A stretch of 64,000 bases of DNA, taken from the NCBI RefSeq assembly GCF_001685355.1, contig NZ_CP016438.1:8246001-8310000 (forward strand), read 5' to 3'. Positions 7,407 through 16,265 of this stretch are shown in pieces (position 1 is the stretch's first letter; the number at the start of each line of letters is the position of its first letter). Below the pieces are notes generated by a model. The model ran no database searches. It saw nothing but the letters and a program-made list of their open reading frames with translations, and had not been told where the DNA came from. The DNA is from Streptomyces lincolnensis. GTDB taxonomy: Bacteria > Actinomycetota > Actinomycetes > Streptomycetales > Streptomycetaceae. The translations under genes and the position numbers were made by a program.

Positions 7407-8984
7407 TCAGCCGCGGAAGCCGAGCATGCCGTGGAGCGTCGAGCCGCGGGACGACGGCGAGGCCGCCTTCGAGGTGAGCGGCTTCGGGTCGGGCAGCGCG
7501 GCGCACACCGCGTCGGCCTCACCGTGTCCGCGCGGAACCGTGCCGTCCGTGAGGTACTCGGCCAGGTACTTGTCCAGGCAGGCGTTGCCGCTCAGCGTGA
7601 TCCCGTGGTTGCCGCCGTCCTGCTCGACGACGAGGCTGGAGCGGGCGAGCAGCCGGTGGACCGTCGCGCCGCCCTGGTACGGGGTGGCCGCGTCGCCGGT
7701 CGCCTGGAAGAGCAGCACCGGCGGCAGCTTGCCGTTGGCCACGTTCACCGGCCTCAGCGAGTCCGTCGGCCAGAACGCGCACGGCGCGTTGTACCAGGCG
7801 TTGTTCCAGGTCATGAACGGCGCCTTCTCGTACACCGCCCAGTTGTCCTTCCGCCACTGGTCCCAGTCGCGGGGCCAGGAGGCGTCACGACACTGCACCG
7901 AGGTGTAGATGCTGTAGCCGTTGTCCCCGGCCGCGTCGACGGCGGCGAAGTTCTCGTACGCCTCGACCAGCGGGTCGGCGTTCTTGTCGTTCACGTACGC
8001 CGAGAACGCCTCGGCGAGGTAGGGCCAGTAGCCGTTGTAGTAGCCGCCGGGGATGAAGGTGTCCTCCAGCTCGGAGGCGCCGACCTTGCCGCCGGCCGGC
8101 TTCTTGGCCAGGGCCGCCCGCATCGCGTACCACTTGGCCTCGATCTTCTCCGGATCGGTGCCGAGCTTGTACGTGGCGTCGTACTTCGCGATCCAGGCCA
8201 TCAGGGCGCGGTGGCGGTCGTTGAAGGCGTAGTCCTGGGCGAGGTTGTCCTCGTACCAGACACCCGTGGGGTCGACGATCGAGTCCAGGACCAGGCGCCG
8301 CACGCGCTCCGGGTAGAGCTTGGCGTAGACCGCGCCGAGGTAGGTGCCGTAGGAGTAGCCGAAGTAGTTGATCCTCTTCGCGCCGAGTGCCGCGCGGATG
8401 GCGTCCATGTCCCGTACGGCCTGGACGGTGTTGATGTACGGCAGCACGCTCGCGTGCTTCGTGCCGCAGGCGCGGGCGAAGGACTTGGCGCGCTGGATGT
8501 TGGCCTTCTCGATCGCCGGGGTGCTCGGCAGGGAGTTCGGCCGCACCGGGTCGAAGTGGCCCGGCTTGCAGTTCAGCGCGGGCGTGCTCCGGCCCACCCC
8601 GCGCGGGTCGAAGCCGATGACGTCGTACTGCGCCGCGACCGCCTTGGGCAGCGAGGAGGCGACGAACCCGGCGAGGGTCAGACCGCTGCCGCCGGGGCCG
8701 CCGGGGTTGACCAGCAGCGGGCCCTGGTACGTCTTCGCGGTGTGCGGGACGCGGGACAGTGCGAGCGTGATCTGCTTCCCGTGCGGGTTCGCGTGATCGA
8801 GCGGCACCTTGAGGGAGGCGCACTGGAGCGTCGGATAGTCGGTGGTGCCGCACTTCTTCCAGCTGAGCTTCGCGGCCTGAGCGGTCGCCGCGGCCTGCGG
8901 GGTGCTCGCGCCGGCGGGGACGGCCGTGAACGATCCGGCCACGACCACGGCGGCACCGCACAGTACTGCTGCGCGTTTTCTCAT
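7407..8984 (-). CDS. tap: Secreted tripeptidyl aminopeptidase (S33, Tap/SlpD type)
   Basis: 525 residues. A Sec signal peptide spans about residues 1-26 (MRKR, a hydrophobic core, then PAGAS). The alpha/beta-hydrolase core starts with the oxyanion segment LLVNPGGPGGSG, and the nucleophile elbow is GYSYGT. The C-terminal cap carries TGDAATPYQGG (acid) and GGNHGITL (His), completing the Ser-Asp-His triad. Length and order match Streptomyces lividans Tap, which removes tripeptides from the N termini of exported proteins and nutrients. Start ATG 8982-8984 is preceded by GGGAGGA. A 14-bp palindrome lies about 100 bp upstream. The gene is monocistronic. Confidence 0.9.
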   Translation of the reverse strand: MRKRAAVLCGAAVVVAGSFTAVPAGASTPQAAATAQAAKLSWKKCGTTDYPTLQCASLKVPLDHANPHGKQITLALSRVPHTAKTYQGPLLVNPGGPGGSGLTLAGFVASSLPKAVAAQYDVIGFDPRGVGRSTPALNCKPGHFDPVRPNSLPSTPAIEKANIQRAKSFARACGTKHASVLPYINTVQAVRDMDAIRAALGAKRINYFGYSYGTYLGAVYAKLYPERVRRLVLDSIVDPTGVWYEDNLAQDYAFNDRHRALMAWIAKYDATYKLGTDPEKIEAKWYAMRAALAKKPAGGKVGASELEDTFIPGGYYNGYWPYLAEAFSAYVNDKNADPLVEAYENFAAVDAAGDNGYSIYTSVQCRDASWPRDWDQWRKDNWAVYEKAPFMTWNNAWYNAPCAFWPTDSLRPVNVANGKLPPVLLFQATGDAATPYQGGATVHRLLARSSLVVEQDGGNHGITLSGNACLDKYLAEYLTDGTVPRGHGEADAVCAALPDPKPLTSKAASPSSRGSTLHGMLGFRG

Positions 8985-9085
8985 ATGGGTCCTCCCAGGA
9001 CGGAGGTGGTCGGACCGCGAGTCTCACGGTCCTCGCCGCATCGTCCCGGAAAGCGGGCCTGGAGGAACGCGTTCAGCCAATACTT

Positions 9086-9099
9086 GACCCAATTGGGTC
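9086..9099. promoter_or_regulatory. Perfect 14-bp palindrome GACCCAATTGGGTC upstream of tap
   Basis: GACCCAATTGGGTC is a perfect palindrome 102-115 bp upstream of the tap start and 22 bp past the radical SAM stop. Its lower GC than the surroundings and its position suggest an operator or UP-type element in the tap promoter region. The regulator is unknown. Confidence 0.4.
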
Positions 9100-9120
9100 G
9101 AGGGATGCGCTCGGATGCTC

Positions 9121-10158
9121 TCAGATCAGCGACAGCTGCGTCGGTTCGGACAGATCCGGTCCCGTCTGCTCGGGCTGCGGGATCCGGCGCGGCATCTGCG
9201 CGCGCGAGGGGCCGATGCCGTACTCCTGGGCCAGCTCGTGGACCTGACGGGTGATCCGGCGCTGGTACCACTTCGGGGCGTAGGAGCCGTCCGCGTACAG
9301 CCGCTCGTAACGGCGGACCAGATACGGGTGATGGTGGTTCAGCCAGGCCATGAACCACTCGCGGGCCCCGGGTCGCAGATGCAGCACCAGCGGGGTGACG
9401 GAGGTGGCCCCGGAGGCGGCGATCGCCCGCACGGTGGCCCGCAGCCGGTCCGGCTGGTCGCTCAGGAACGGGATCACCGGCGCCATCAGCACCCCGCACC
9501 CGATGCCGCGTTCCCCGAGCGCCCGGACGACCTCCAGCCGCCGCTCCGGCGCCGGCGTGCCCGGTTCGACGGTGCGCCACAGCTCGGTGTCGGTGAAGCC
9601 GACCGAGACCGAGATGCCGACATCGGTCACCTCGGCCGCCTGGGTCAGCAGATCCAGGTCGCGCAGGATCAGCGTGCCCTTGGTCAGGATCGAGAAGGGG
9701 TTGGCGTGGTCGCGCAGGGCGGCGAGGATGCCCGGCATCAGCCGGTAGCGGCCCTCGGCGCGCTGGTAGCAGTCGACGTTGGTGCCCATCGCTATGTGCT
9801 CGCCCTGCCAGCGGCGTGAACCGAGCTGGCGGCGCAGCAGCTCCGGCGCGTTCGTCTTCACCACGATCTGCGAGTCGAAGCCGAGGCCGGTGTCGAGGTC
9901 CAGATAGCTGTGCGTCTTGCGGGCGAAGCAGTACACGCACGCGTGCGAGCAGCCCCGGTAGGGGTTCACCGTCCACTCGAAGGGCATGCGGGAGGCGCCC
10001 GGTACCCGGTTGATGATCGAGCGGGCCCGGATCTCGTGGAAGGTGATCCCGCGGAACTCGGGTGTGTCGAAGGTACGGGTGGTGACCGCGTCGGCGCCGA
10101 ACAGGGCGGCGTCGGCCCGGCTGTGTTCACCGGAGTCCGTGAGGTTCTCCCAGCGCAT
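9121..10158 (-). CDS. Rv2578c-type radical SAM protein
   Basis: 345 residues. The Fe-S motif CSHACVYC (CxxxCxxC) follows NPYRGC around residues 60-70, and the downstream barrel includes ILTKGTLILRDLDLL and SVGFTDTELW segments. The whole layout matches the actinobacterial Rv2578c family related to spore photoproduct lyase-like radical SAM proteins. The reaction is not known; a DNA-repair role is suspected because the mycobacterial gene belongs to the LexA regulon. Start ATG 10156-10158 has GGAGG at good spacing. A LexA-like box overlaps its promoter, supporting the DNA-damage link. Confidence 0.85.
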   Translation of the reverse strand: MRWENLTDSGEHSRADAALFGADAVTTRTFDTPEFRGITFHEIRARSIINRVPGASRMPFEWTVNPYRGCSHACVYCFARKTHSYLDLDTGLGFDSQIVVKTNAPELLRRQLGSRRWQGEHIAMGTNVDCYQRAEGRYRLMPGILAALRDHANPFSILTKGTLILRDLDLLTQAAEVTDVGISVSVGFTDTELWRTVEPGTPAPERRLEVVRALGERGIGCGVLMAPVIPFLSDQPDRLRATVRAIAASGATSVTPLVLHLRPGAREWFMAWLNHHHPYLVRRYERLYADGSYAPKWYQRRITRQVHELAQEYGIGPSRAQMPRRIPQPEQTGPDLSEPTQLSLI

Positions 10159-10184
10159 GAGGCCTCCTCGGTAGCACTGAACCC

Positions 10185-10202
10185 ATAATAGAACACGCGT
10201 TC
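10185..10202 (-). promoter_or_regulatory. LexA-like SOS box overlapping a -10 element
   Basis: On the + strand 10191-10202 reads GAAC-ACGC-GTTC, the core of the actinobacterial SOS box (CGAAC-N4-GTTCG), with only the outer bases differing. On the minus strand a TATTAT -10-like element (10190-10185) directly abuts it, 27 bp upstream of the radical SAM start. LexA binding here would block that promoter until DNA damage. No clear -35 box is visible. Confidence 0.55.
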
Positions 10203-10329
10203 CCTTGATCGTGCGACTCGCATTTCTGATCGACGCCCGATCGGTCTCGGGCACCCCGATTTGGGTGGCCGGGGACCGGGGTGGTTGGCTTGCCCCAACC
10301 CCGAGAACTTGAAGTCCTGGAGGAAGTCG

Positions 10330-10773
10330 ATGGCGCAGGTCGAAGCCACTACGGAGCGGATCGTCGCGGCGGACGCGGAGAAGGTGTTCGACGCGGTCGC
10401 CGACTACAGCGGTACGCGTCCGAAGCTGCTGTCCGAGCACTTCAGCGAGTACGAGGTGCGCGAGGGCGGCGACGGCGAGGGCACCCTCGTCCACTGGAAG
10501 CTCCAGGCCACCAGCAAGCGCGTGCGGGACTGCCTCCTTGAGGTCAGCGAGCCCACCGACGGCGAGCTGGTCGAGAAGGACCGCAACTCCTCCATGGTCA
10601 CCACCTGGCGGGTCACCCCGGCCGGCGAGGGCAAGTCCCGGGTCGTCGTCACCACCACCTGGGACGGCGCCGGCGGCATCGGCGGCTTCTTCGAGAAGAC
10701 CTTCGCGCCCAAGGGGCTCGGCCGGATCTACGACGTCGTGCTGGACAAGCTCGCCACCGAGGTCGAGGGTTAA
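10330..10773 (+). CDS. SRPBCC-family (polyketide cyclase/START-like) protein
   Basis: 147 residues of the helix-grip fold. It has an N-terminal strand TTERIVAADAEKVFDAVADY, a central beta-sheet and a C-terminal FAPKGLGRIYDVVLDKLATE helix that would close a hydrophobic pocket. Such proteins bind lipids, polyketides or other hydrophobic ligands. No catalytic residues identify a reaction, and the gene stands alone, far from the PKS cluster. The ATG at 10330 follows GGAGGAAGTCG, a strong ribosome site, so the upstream in-frame extension is rejected. Confidence 0.8.
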   Translation: MAQVEATTERIVAADAEKVFDAVADYSGTRPKLLSEHFSEYEVREGGDGEGTLVHWKLQATSKRVRDCLLEVSEPTDGELVEKDRNSSMVTTWRVTPAGEGKSRVVVTTTWDGAGGIGGFFEKTFAPKGLGRIYDVVLDKLATEVEG

Positions 10774-10918
10774 GTCCCCGCTCTCCCGGGCCCCTTGGGT
10801 CCTCACCGGATCGAGTGGATCTTCACGCCGTCCGGTCTGACGCCGTAACTCGTCGCGCTTGCTCGTGGTTGTCGCCTATTGCGGGAAATGTGCGCAGGCG
10901 CGACGAGGGGAGCGGTTC

Positions 10919-13354
10919 GTGGGCGGAACGACTCTGGTACAGGATGAACCGGCCACCGTTCCTCCCGAGGATCCGCCCCCGGCATCGGCCGCCGGACCTC
11001 GACTGAGCCCCCGCCGTGTGCGGTTGGTCTTCTTCGCGCTGATGCTCGCGCTGCTGCTGGCCGCGCTGGAGCAGATGATCGTCGCCACCGCGCTGCCGAA
11101 GATCGTCGGTGAACTGCACGGCCTGGACCGGATGTCCTGGGCGATCACCGCCTACCTCCTCACCGCCACCGTCGGACTGCCGGTCTACGGCAAGCTCGGC
11201 GACCTGCTCGGTCGCAAGGGCGTCTTCCAGTTCGCGATCGTGGTCTTCGTGATCGGCTCCGCCCTCGCGGGCCGGGCCGCGACCATGGACCAGCTGATCG
11301 CCTTCCGCGCGATCCAGGGCGTCGGCGCGGGCGGACTCATGATCGGCGTCCAGGCGATCATCGCGGACATCGTGCCGCCCCGGGAACGTGGCCGGTTCAT
11401 GGGCCTCATCGGTGCCGTGTTCGGCCTGGCCTCCGTCGGCGGACCGCTGCTGGGCGGCTACTTCACCGACCAGCTCTCCTGGCGCTGGTGCTTCTACGTC
11501 AACGTGCCCTTCGGCCTCGTCACGCTCGCCGTCGTCGCCGTCGCCCTGAAGCTGCCGAAACCGGCCGCGAAGGCACGCCTCGACATCCTCGGCGCCCTGC
11601 TGCTCGCCGCCGCCTCGACCTGCCTGGTCCTGCTGACCAGTTGGGGCGGCACCGAGTACGCGTGGGACTCACGGGTCGTTCTCGGACTCGGCGCAGGGGC
11701 CGTGACGGCCGCCGTCCTCTTCCTGGTCGCCGAGCGCTTCGCGGCCGAACCCCTCATCCCGCTACGGCTGTTCAGGGACTCCGTCTTCAACATCACCGGT
11801 CTGGTGGGCCTGGTGATCGGCGTCGCCCTGTTCGGCGCGGCCGGTTACCTGCCGACCTACCTCCAGATGGTCGACGGGGTGTCCGCCACCGAGTCGGGGC
11901 TGCTGATGCTGCCCATGATGGCCGGCATCGTCGGCGCCTCCATCGTCTCGGGCCGGCTCATCAGCCGCACCGGCCACTACCGGAGCCATCCGGTCATCGG
12001 CTGCGCCCTCGCCGTCGTCGGCATGTGGCTGCTGTCCCGGCTGGAGGTCGACACGCCCCGGCTGCACTACGGCATCTGGACGGCCGTCCTCGGCGCCGGG
12101 ATCGGCATGGTGATGCCGGTGCTCGTCCTGGCCGTGCAGAACTCCGTCCGGCCCACCGACCTGGGCACGGCCACCAGCGCCAACAACTACTTCCGGCAGA
12201 TCGGCGGAAGCGTCGGCGCCGCGGTCTTCGGCACCCTCCTCGCCGACCGGCTCGCCGACGCGCTGAAGTGGCGGCTGCCCGCGGGCGCCGGACTGCCCGA
12301 CCCCGAGTCCCTCACCCCGCAGCTCGTCCACGCGCTGCCGCCCGACCTGCGCGACGGCTACATCAGGGCGTACGCCGACGCCATGCCGCGGCTCTTCCTC
12401 TACCTCGTGCCGGTGCTCGTCCTCGGCCTGCTGATCGCCTGCTTCCTCAAGGAGACCCCTCTGGAGACCGACGCGGCGTCCCACCCCACCGCCGACGGCG
12501 ACCTGGACAACGTCGTCGACGACGTTGTCGAGCCGGAGCACCCGCCCGTGCCCGCGCCTGCCCCGATCCCGCACGCCCGCTCGCCCTACCTCTCCGGAAC
12601 TCCCGTGTGCGGCACCGTGCGGCACCCCGACGCCACCGTGGTGCCCCGCGCGGCGCTCACCCTGATCGACATCGCCGGCGCGCAGCTCGGGCGGGGCGCC
12701 AGCGGCGAGGACGGGCGGTACACGCTGGCCACCCCGGGGCCGGGGGCGTACGTCCTGATCGCCGCGGCCGGCGGACACCAGCCGCAGGCCGTCTCCGTGA
12801 CCGTCGGGGAGCGCCCGGTCGAGCTGGACATCGTCCTCGGCGCCGCCGGACGTCTCGCGGGCACGGTGCTCACCGCGGACGGCACCCCCGTGCGGGAGGC
12901 CACCGTCACGCTCACCGACGTGCACGGCGAGGTCGTCGCCGGCACCCGCACCGGGCCCGAGGGGGACTACGCCATCACCGAGCTGGTGGCGGGCGAATAC
13001 ACCCTCGCCGTCGGCGCGCCCGCCTTCCGGCCCGCCGCCCTCCCCGTCACCGTCCGGGCCGCACGGGAGACCTGGCAGGACGTCGAACTCGCCGGGGGCG
13101 CCGTGCTCCGCGGCACCGTGCGGGCCGGCACCCTGGGGCGGGCCGTGGAGGACGCGCGGGTGACGCTGCTCGACGCGGCGGGCAACGTCGTGGACACGCT
13201 CACCACCGGCCCGGACGGCACCTTCGGGTTCGTCGACCTGTCGACCGGTGAGTACACCGTCATCGCCGCCGGATACCCGCCCGTCGCCACCGTCCTGAAG
13301 GTCGCGGGCGGGGAGCGGACGGAACGTGACCTCCAGCTGGGGCACGAGGACTGA
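10919..13354 (+). CDS. DHA2-family MFS exporter fused to three carboxypeptidase-regulatory-like domains
   Basis: 811 residues. Residues about 30-520 form a 14-helix EmrB/QacA-type drug:proton antiporter. Helix 1 carries the LEQMIVATALPKIVGEL motif, the loop motif A is GKLGDLLGRKG, and motif C is GAVFGLASVGGPLLGGYF. After a Pro/Ala linker (near 540-565) come three consecutive domains of about 80 residues at about 570-810. Each has a G(T/A)VxxxDGxPVxxAxVTLxD start and a GxYxxxxLxxGEYTLxVxA core, typical of the CarboxypepD_reg/CNA-B-like beta-sandwich. The sandwiches may bind ligand or protein; on which side of the membrane is unclear. GTG 10919 has GAGGGGAG upstream, favoured over an in-frame ATG at 10859. 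Confidence 0.9.
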   Translation: MGGTTLVQDEPATVPPEDPPPASAAGPRLSPRRVRLVFFALMLALLLAALEQMIVATALPKIVGELHGLDRMSWAITAYLLTATVGLPVYGKLGDLLGRKGVFQFAIVVFVIGSALAGRAATMDQLIAFRAIQGVGAGGLMIGVQAIIADIVPPRERGRFMGLIGAVFGLASVGGPLLGGYFTDQLSWRWCFYVNVPFGLVTLAVVAVALKLPKPAAKARLDILGALLLAAASTCLVLLTSWGGTEYAWDSRVVLGLGAGAVTAAVLFLVAERFAAEPLIPLRLFRDSVFNITGLVGLVIGVALFGAAGYLPTYLQMVDGVSATESGLLMLPMMAGIVGASIVSGRLISRTGHYRSHPVIGCALAVVGMWLLSRLEVDTPRLHYGIWTAVLGAGIGMVMPVLVLAVQNSVRPTDLGTATSANNYFRQIGGSVGAAVFGTLLADRLADALKWRLPAGAGLPDPESLTPQLVHALPPDLRDGYIRAYADAMPRLFLYLVPVLVLGLLIACFLKETPLETDAASHPTADGDLDNVVDDVVEPEHPPVPAPAPIPHARSPYLSGTPVCGTVRHPDATVVPRAALTLIDIAGAQLGRGASGEDGRYTLATPGPGAYVLIAAAGGHQPQAVSVTVGERPVELDIVLGAAGRLAGTVLTADGTPVREATVTLTDVHGEVVAGTRTGPEGDYAITELVAGEYTLAVGAPAFRPAALPVTVRAARETWQDVELAGGAVLRGTVRAGTLGRAVEDARVTLLDAAGNVVDTLTTGPDGTFGFVDLSTGEYTVIAAGYPPVATVLKVAGGERTERDLQLGHED

Positions 13355-13539
13355 AAACCCCTCAGTAATCCCGGCCGCCGCCCGATCGCCCCTGCTCAAC
13401 GCGGGGGCACGGGGGCGCGCGCCGGAGCGGTCGGACACGGTGAATTCCCGCAATGCCGCACATCGTGACGGCCCGGCCCCGTACCGTGGTGAGGGCGGCC
13501 ACAGATCTTGCGGAGCCGTGGGGAGAGAGGGCCTGGGCC

Positions 13540-16035
13540 ATGGACCGTGGCACCGAGTGGGACGCACCTCCCAGCCGCGGAGCTGGGAACGGCGCGGCGG
13601 AACACGCCGCGGGCCGCATCCCGCTGGCGGTGGTCGTGGTGGACCGCGACGGCCTGGTGTCCCACTGGAGCACCGGCGCGCGACGCCTGTTCGGCGCCGC
13701 CAAGGAAGAGGCGATAGGCCGGGCGGCCGTCGATCTGCTGCCCGTCTCCGGCGCCCTCCCCGAGGAGGACGAGACCACGTCCTACGGCCGGCTCGCGTCC
13801 TACGACGGCCTCGGACCCGACCTGGAGACCTCCCTCGACGGCCGGCTGTCCTACCCGGCCGCGGGCCGGGCCCGGCTCACCGTGCCCGGCGGCGAGCGGG
13901 AGGCCATTCCGCTCCAAGGACGGCGCAGGGTCGACGTCCTGTGGTGGGCCTACCCGTTGGTCGGCCCCGGGCGGGAGCGGCTGCTCGTCCTCGCGGCGGA
14001 CGCGGCGGGGTTCGGCCCCGACGATCCCGACAGCTCCAACGAGGACGCGGCGGTCGAGCGGATCGCGCCCGGCTTCGCCCTGCACACCGACTTCCCCGGC
14101 GCCGAGGAACTGGCCGGCCGGCTCCCCGAGATCCTGCCCAGCATGAGCGTCGGGGAGAGCGCCCGGATCGTCGCGCAGGTCCTCGAACTGGGCTATCCCG
14201 TCCTGGAGTTCAGCCAGAACGACCGGGTGCCCGTCACCCCCGACTGGGGCGTGGCCCGGCGCGCCGAGCGCAAGGCCCGCCGCGAGCACGTCGCCCGCGC
14301 CCTCGCCGAGGGCCGGTCCGCCCCGGCGGACCTCGTCGACGAGGTCGAGGACCTGGAGTACGCCGCCGTACGCGAACGCCTGGAGTTCCTCAACGACGTC
14401 AGCGGACGCATCGGCACCTCGCTCGACCTGTCCCGGACCATCATCGAGGTCAGCAAGGCCGTCGTCCCCCGCTTCACCGACGTCGCCGGCACCTATCTGC
14501 GCGAACAGGTCGTCGCCGGTGAGGGGTTCCCGGACGGCGTGCCGGACACGACGACCATGTGGCACCGGGTCGCCCTGGAGCACACCGACGAACCCGGCCG
14601 CTGGGACGACGTGGTGCCGGTCGGCGAGGCCATGCCGTTCCCCGCGCACACCCCGTTCTTCCAGTGCATGACCAGCGGCGAGCCCGTCCTCGTCCCGCGC
14701 ATCAGCGAGCAGATGGGCCACGCCATCGCCTCGCAGTTCGAGAAGCGGGACATCCGGCCCCTCATCACCGGCCGCAGCATGCTCATCGTGCCCCTGAAGG
14801 CACGCAACGTCGTGCTCGGCTTCATGATCCTGCTGCGCCACCCGGAGCGCGTCGAGTTCAACGACATGGACCGCGTCACCGGCGCCGAACTCGCCGCCCG
14901 CGCCGGTCTCGTGCTCGACAACGCGCGCATGTACACCTACCAGGAGAGCGTCGCCGAGACCCTCCAGGACAGCATGTTGCCGCACATCCCGCCGCGCATG
15001 GCGGGCTGCGACATCGCCACCCGCTATCTGCCGGGCACGCTGCTGGGACGGGTCGGCGGCGACTGGTTCGACTCGGTCAAGCTGCCCGGCGCCCGCACCG
15101 CGCTGGTCGTCGGCGACGTCATGGGCCACGGCCTCAACTCGGCCGCCATGATGGGCCAGTTGCGTACGGCCGTACAGACCATGGCCGCGCTCGATCTGCC
15201 GCCGGCCCAGCTGCTGCGCAAGCTCGACGACCTCGCCCAGCGTCTCGGCGACACCTACCTCGCCACCTGCCTCTACGCCGTCTACGACCCGATCGCCGGT
15301 GAGCTCCACCTCGCCAACGCGGGCCACATCCCGCCCGTGCTGGTCCGGGCGGACGGCGGCCGCAGCGAGCTGCTCGACCTGCCCACCGGTGCGCCCATCG
15401 GCGTCGGCGGGGTGCCCTTCGAGTCGGTGCGCGTGCGGGTGGAGCCCGGGGACCGGCTCGTGATGTGCACCGACGGGCTGGTGGAGGTGCGTGGCGAGGA
15501 CATCGGGGTGGGCCTCGCGACCCTGTGCGAGTCCGCGGCGCATCCGGCGGCCTCCATGGACGACGCCTGCGACACGATCATCCGGGCGCTCAACACGCGC
15601 GGCGGGCGCAAGGACGACGTGGCCCTGCTGATGGCCCGGCTCAACGGGATCGAACCGGACGACGTGGCCGAGTGGCGGCTTCGCCCCGACCCGGCCGAGG
15701 TGGGGCGGGCGCGTGCGGTGGTGCGGGAGCAGGTGCACGAGTGGGGGGCGGCCAGGCTGGCCGACTCCGCCGAGCTGATGGTCAGTGAGCTGGTCACGAA
15801 TGCCGTGCGGCACTCCCACGGCCGGCCGGTCGCGCTGCGTCTGGTGCGCGGGGACACGCTGCTGTGCGAGGTGGACGACGATGACCACGAGCTGCCCAAC
15901 CTGCTGAGCGCGGGGCCCGAGGACGCGGTGGGGCGAGGGCTGCGGGTGGTCAGCATGCTGGCCCGGGAGTGGGGCGCGAGCCGTACGGGGGCGGGGAAGA
16001 CGGTCTGGTTCGAACTGACCTTGCCCCGGCGGTGA
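13540..16035 (+). CDS. SpoIIE-type PP2C phosphatase with PAS, GAF and anti-sigma-like ATPase domains
   Basis: 831 residues. Visible in order are an N-terminal PAS domain (IPLAVVVVDRDGLVSHWSTG, about 25-110), a GAF domain (RIGTSLDLSRTIIEVSKAVV to RAGLVLDNARMYTYQ, about 300-470), and a SpoIIE/PP2C phosphatase with GGDWFDSVKL and VGDVMGHGLNSA metal-binding motifs (about 480-700). The C-terminal HATPase_c domain has MVSELVTNAVRHSHG (N box) and GRGLRVVSMLAREWG. Proteins of this build control anti-anti-sigma phosphorylation in stress or sporulation partner-switching. The C-terminal kinase would phosphorylate an anti-sigma antagonist and the PP2C domain would reverse it. Start ATG 13540 has GAGAGGG upstream; an earlier in-frame ATG at 13453 lacks one. 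Confidence 0.92.
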   Translation: MDRGTEWDAPPSRGAGNGAAEHAAGRIPLAVVVVDRDGLVSHWSTGARRLFGAAKEEAIGRAAVDLLPVSGALPEEDETTSYGRLASYDGLGPDLETSLDGRLSYPAAGRARLTVPGGEREAIPLQGRRRVDVLWWAYPLVGPGRERLLVLAADAAGFGPDDPDSSNEDAAVERIAPGFALHTDFPGAEELAGRLPEILPSMSVGESARIVAQVLELGYPVLEFSQNDRVPVTPDWGVARRAERKARREHVARALAEGRSAPADLVDEVEDLEYAAVRERLEFLNDVSGRIGTSLDLSRTIIEVSKAVVPRFTDVAGTYLREQVVAGEGFPDGVPDTTTMWHRVALEHTDEPGRWDDVVPVGEAMPFPAHTPFFQCMTSGEPVLVPRISEQMGHAIASQFEKRDIRPLITGRSMLIVPLKARNVVLGFMILLRHPERVEFNDMDRVTGAELAARAGLVLDNARMYTYQESVAETLQDSMLPHIPPRMAGCDIATRYLPGTLLGRVGGDWFDSVKLPGARTALVVGDVMGHGLNSAAMMGQLRTAVQTMAALDLPPAQLLRKLDDLAQRLGDTYLATCLYAVYDPIAGELHLANAGHIPPVLVRADGGRSELLDLPTGAPIGVGGVPFESVRVRVEPGDRLVMCTDGLVEVRGEDIGVGLATLCESAAHPAASMDDACDTIIRALNTRGGRKDDVALLMARLNGIEPDDVAEWRLRPDPAEVGRARAVVREQVHEWGAARLADSAELMVSELVTNAVRHSHGRPVALRLVRGDTLLCEVDDDDHELPNLLSAGPEDAVGRGLRVVSMLAREWGASRTGAGKTVWFELTLPRR

Positions 16036-16072
16036 GTTCTCGGACGAGAGTGCCGCGTCGGGGTGTCGGGAG

Positions 16073-16145
16073 TCTGCGGGTGCGTTGTGGCTTGTCGCGC
16101 CCACGCGGCGGAGCCGCACATGGATACAGCCCCGCGCCCCTTGGG
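16073..16145. repeat. Dispersed Streptomyces intergenic repeat
   Basis: The sequence runs from TCTGCGGGTGCGTTGTGGCT through CGCGGCGGAGCCGCACATGG to ATACAGCCCCGCGCCCCTTG. It matches a family I recognise as scattered between genes in many Streptomyces genomes. It contains the small hairpin GCGGCGGAGCCGC-type dyad and lies in the 230-bp gap between the phosphatase and the methyltransferase. Confidence 0.6.
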
Positions 16146-16265
16146 TCGGTTGTCGAACGCTTGGTGAAGGTGTGCGCCGGGTCCTTGTGGGCGTGAACAG
16201 CGCGCGATACACCGTACTGGCCTGTCACTCGGGACGGGTCGGCGTCGCATCCTGGGGAGTTGGAC

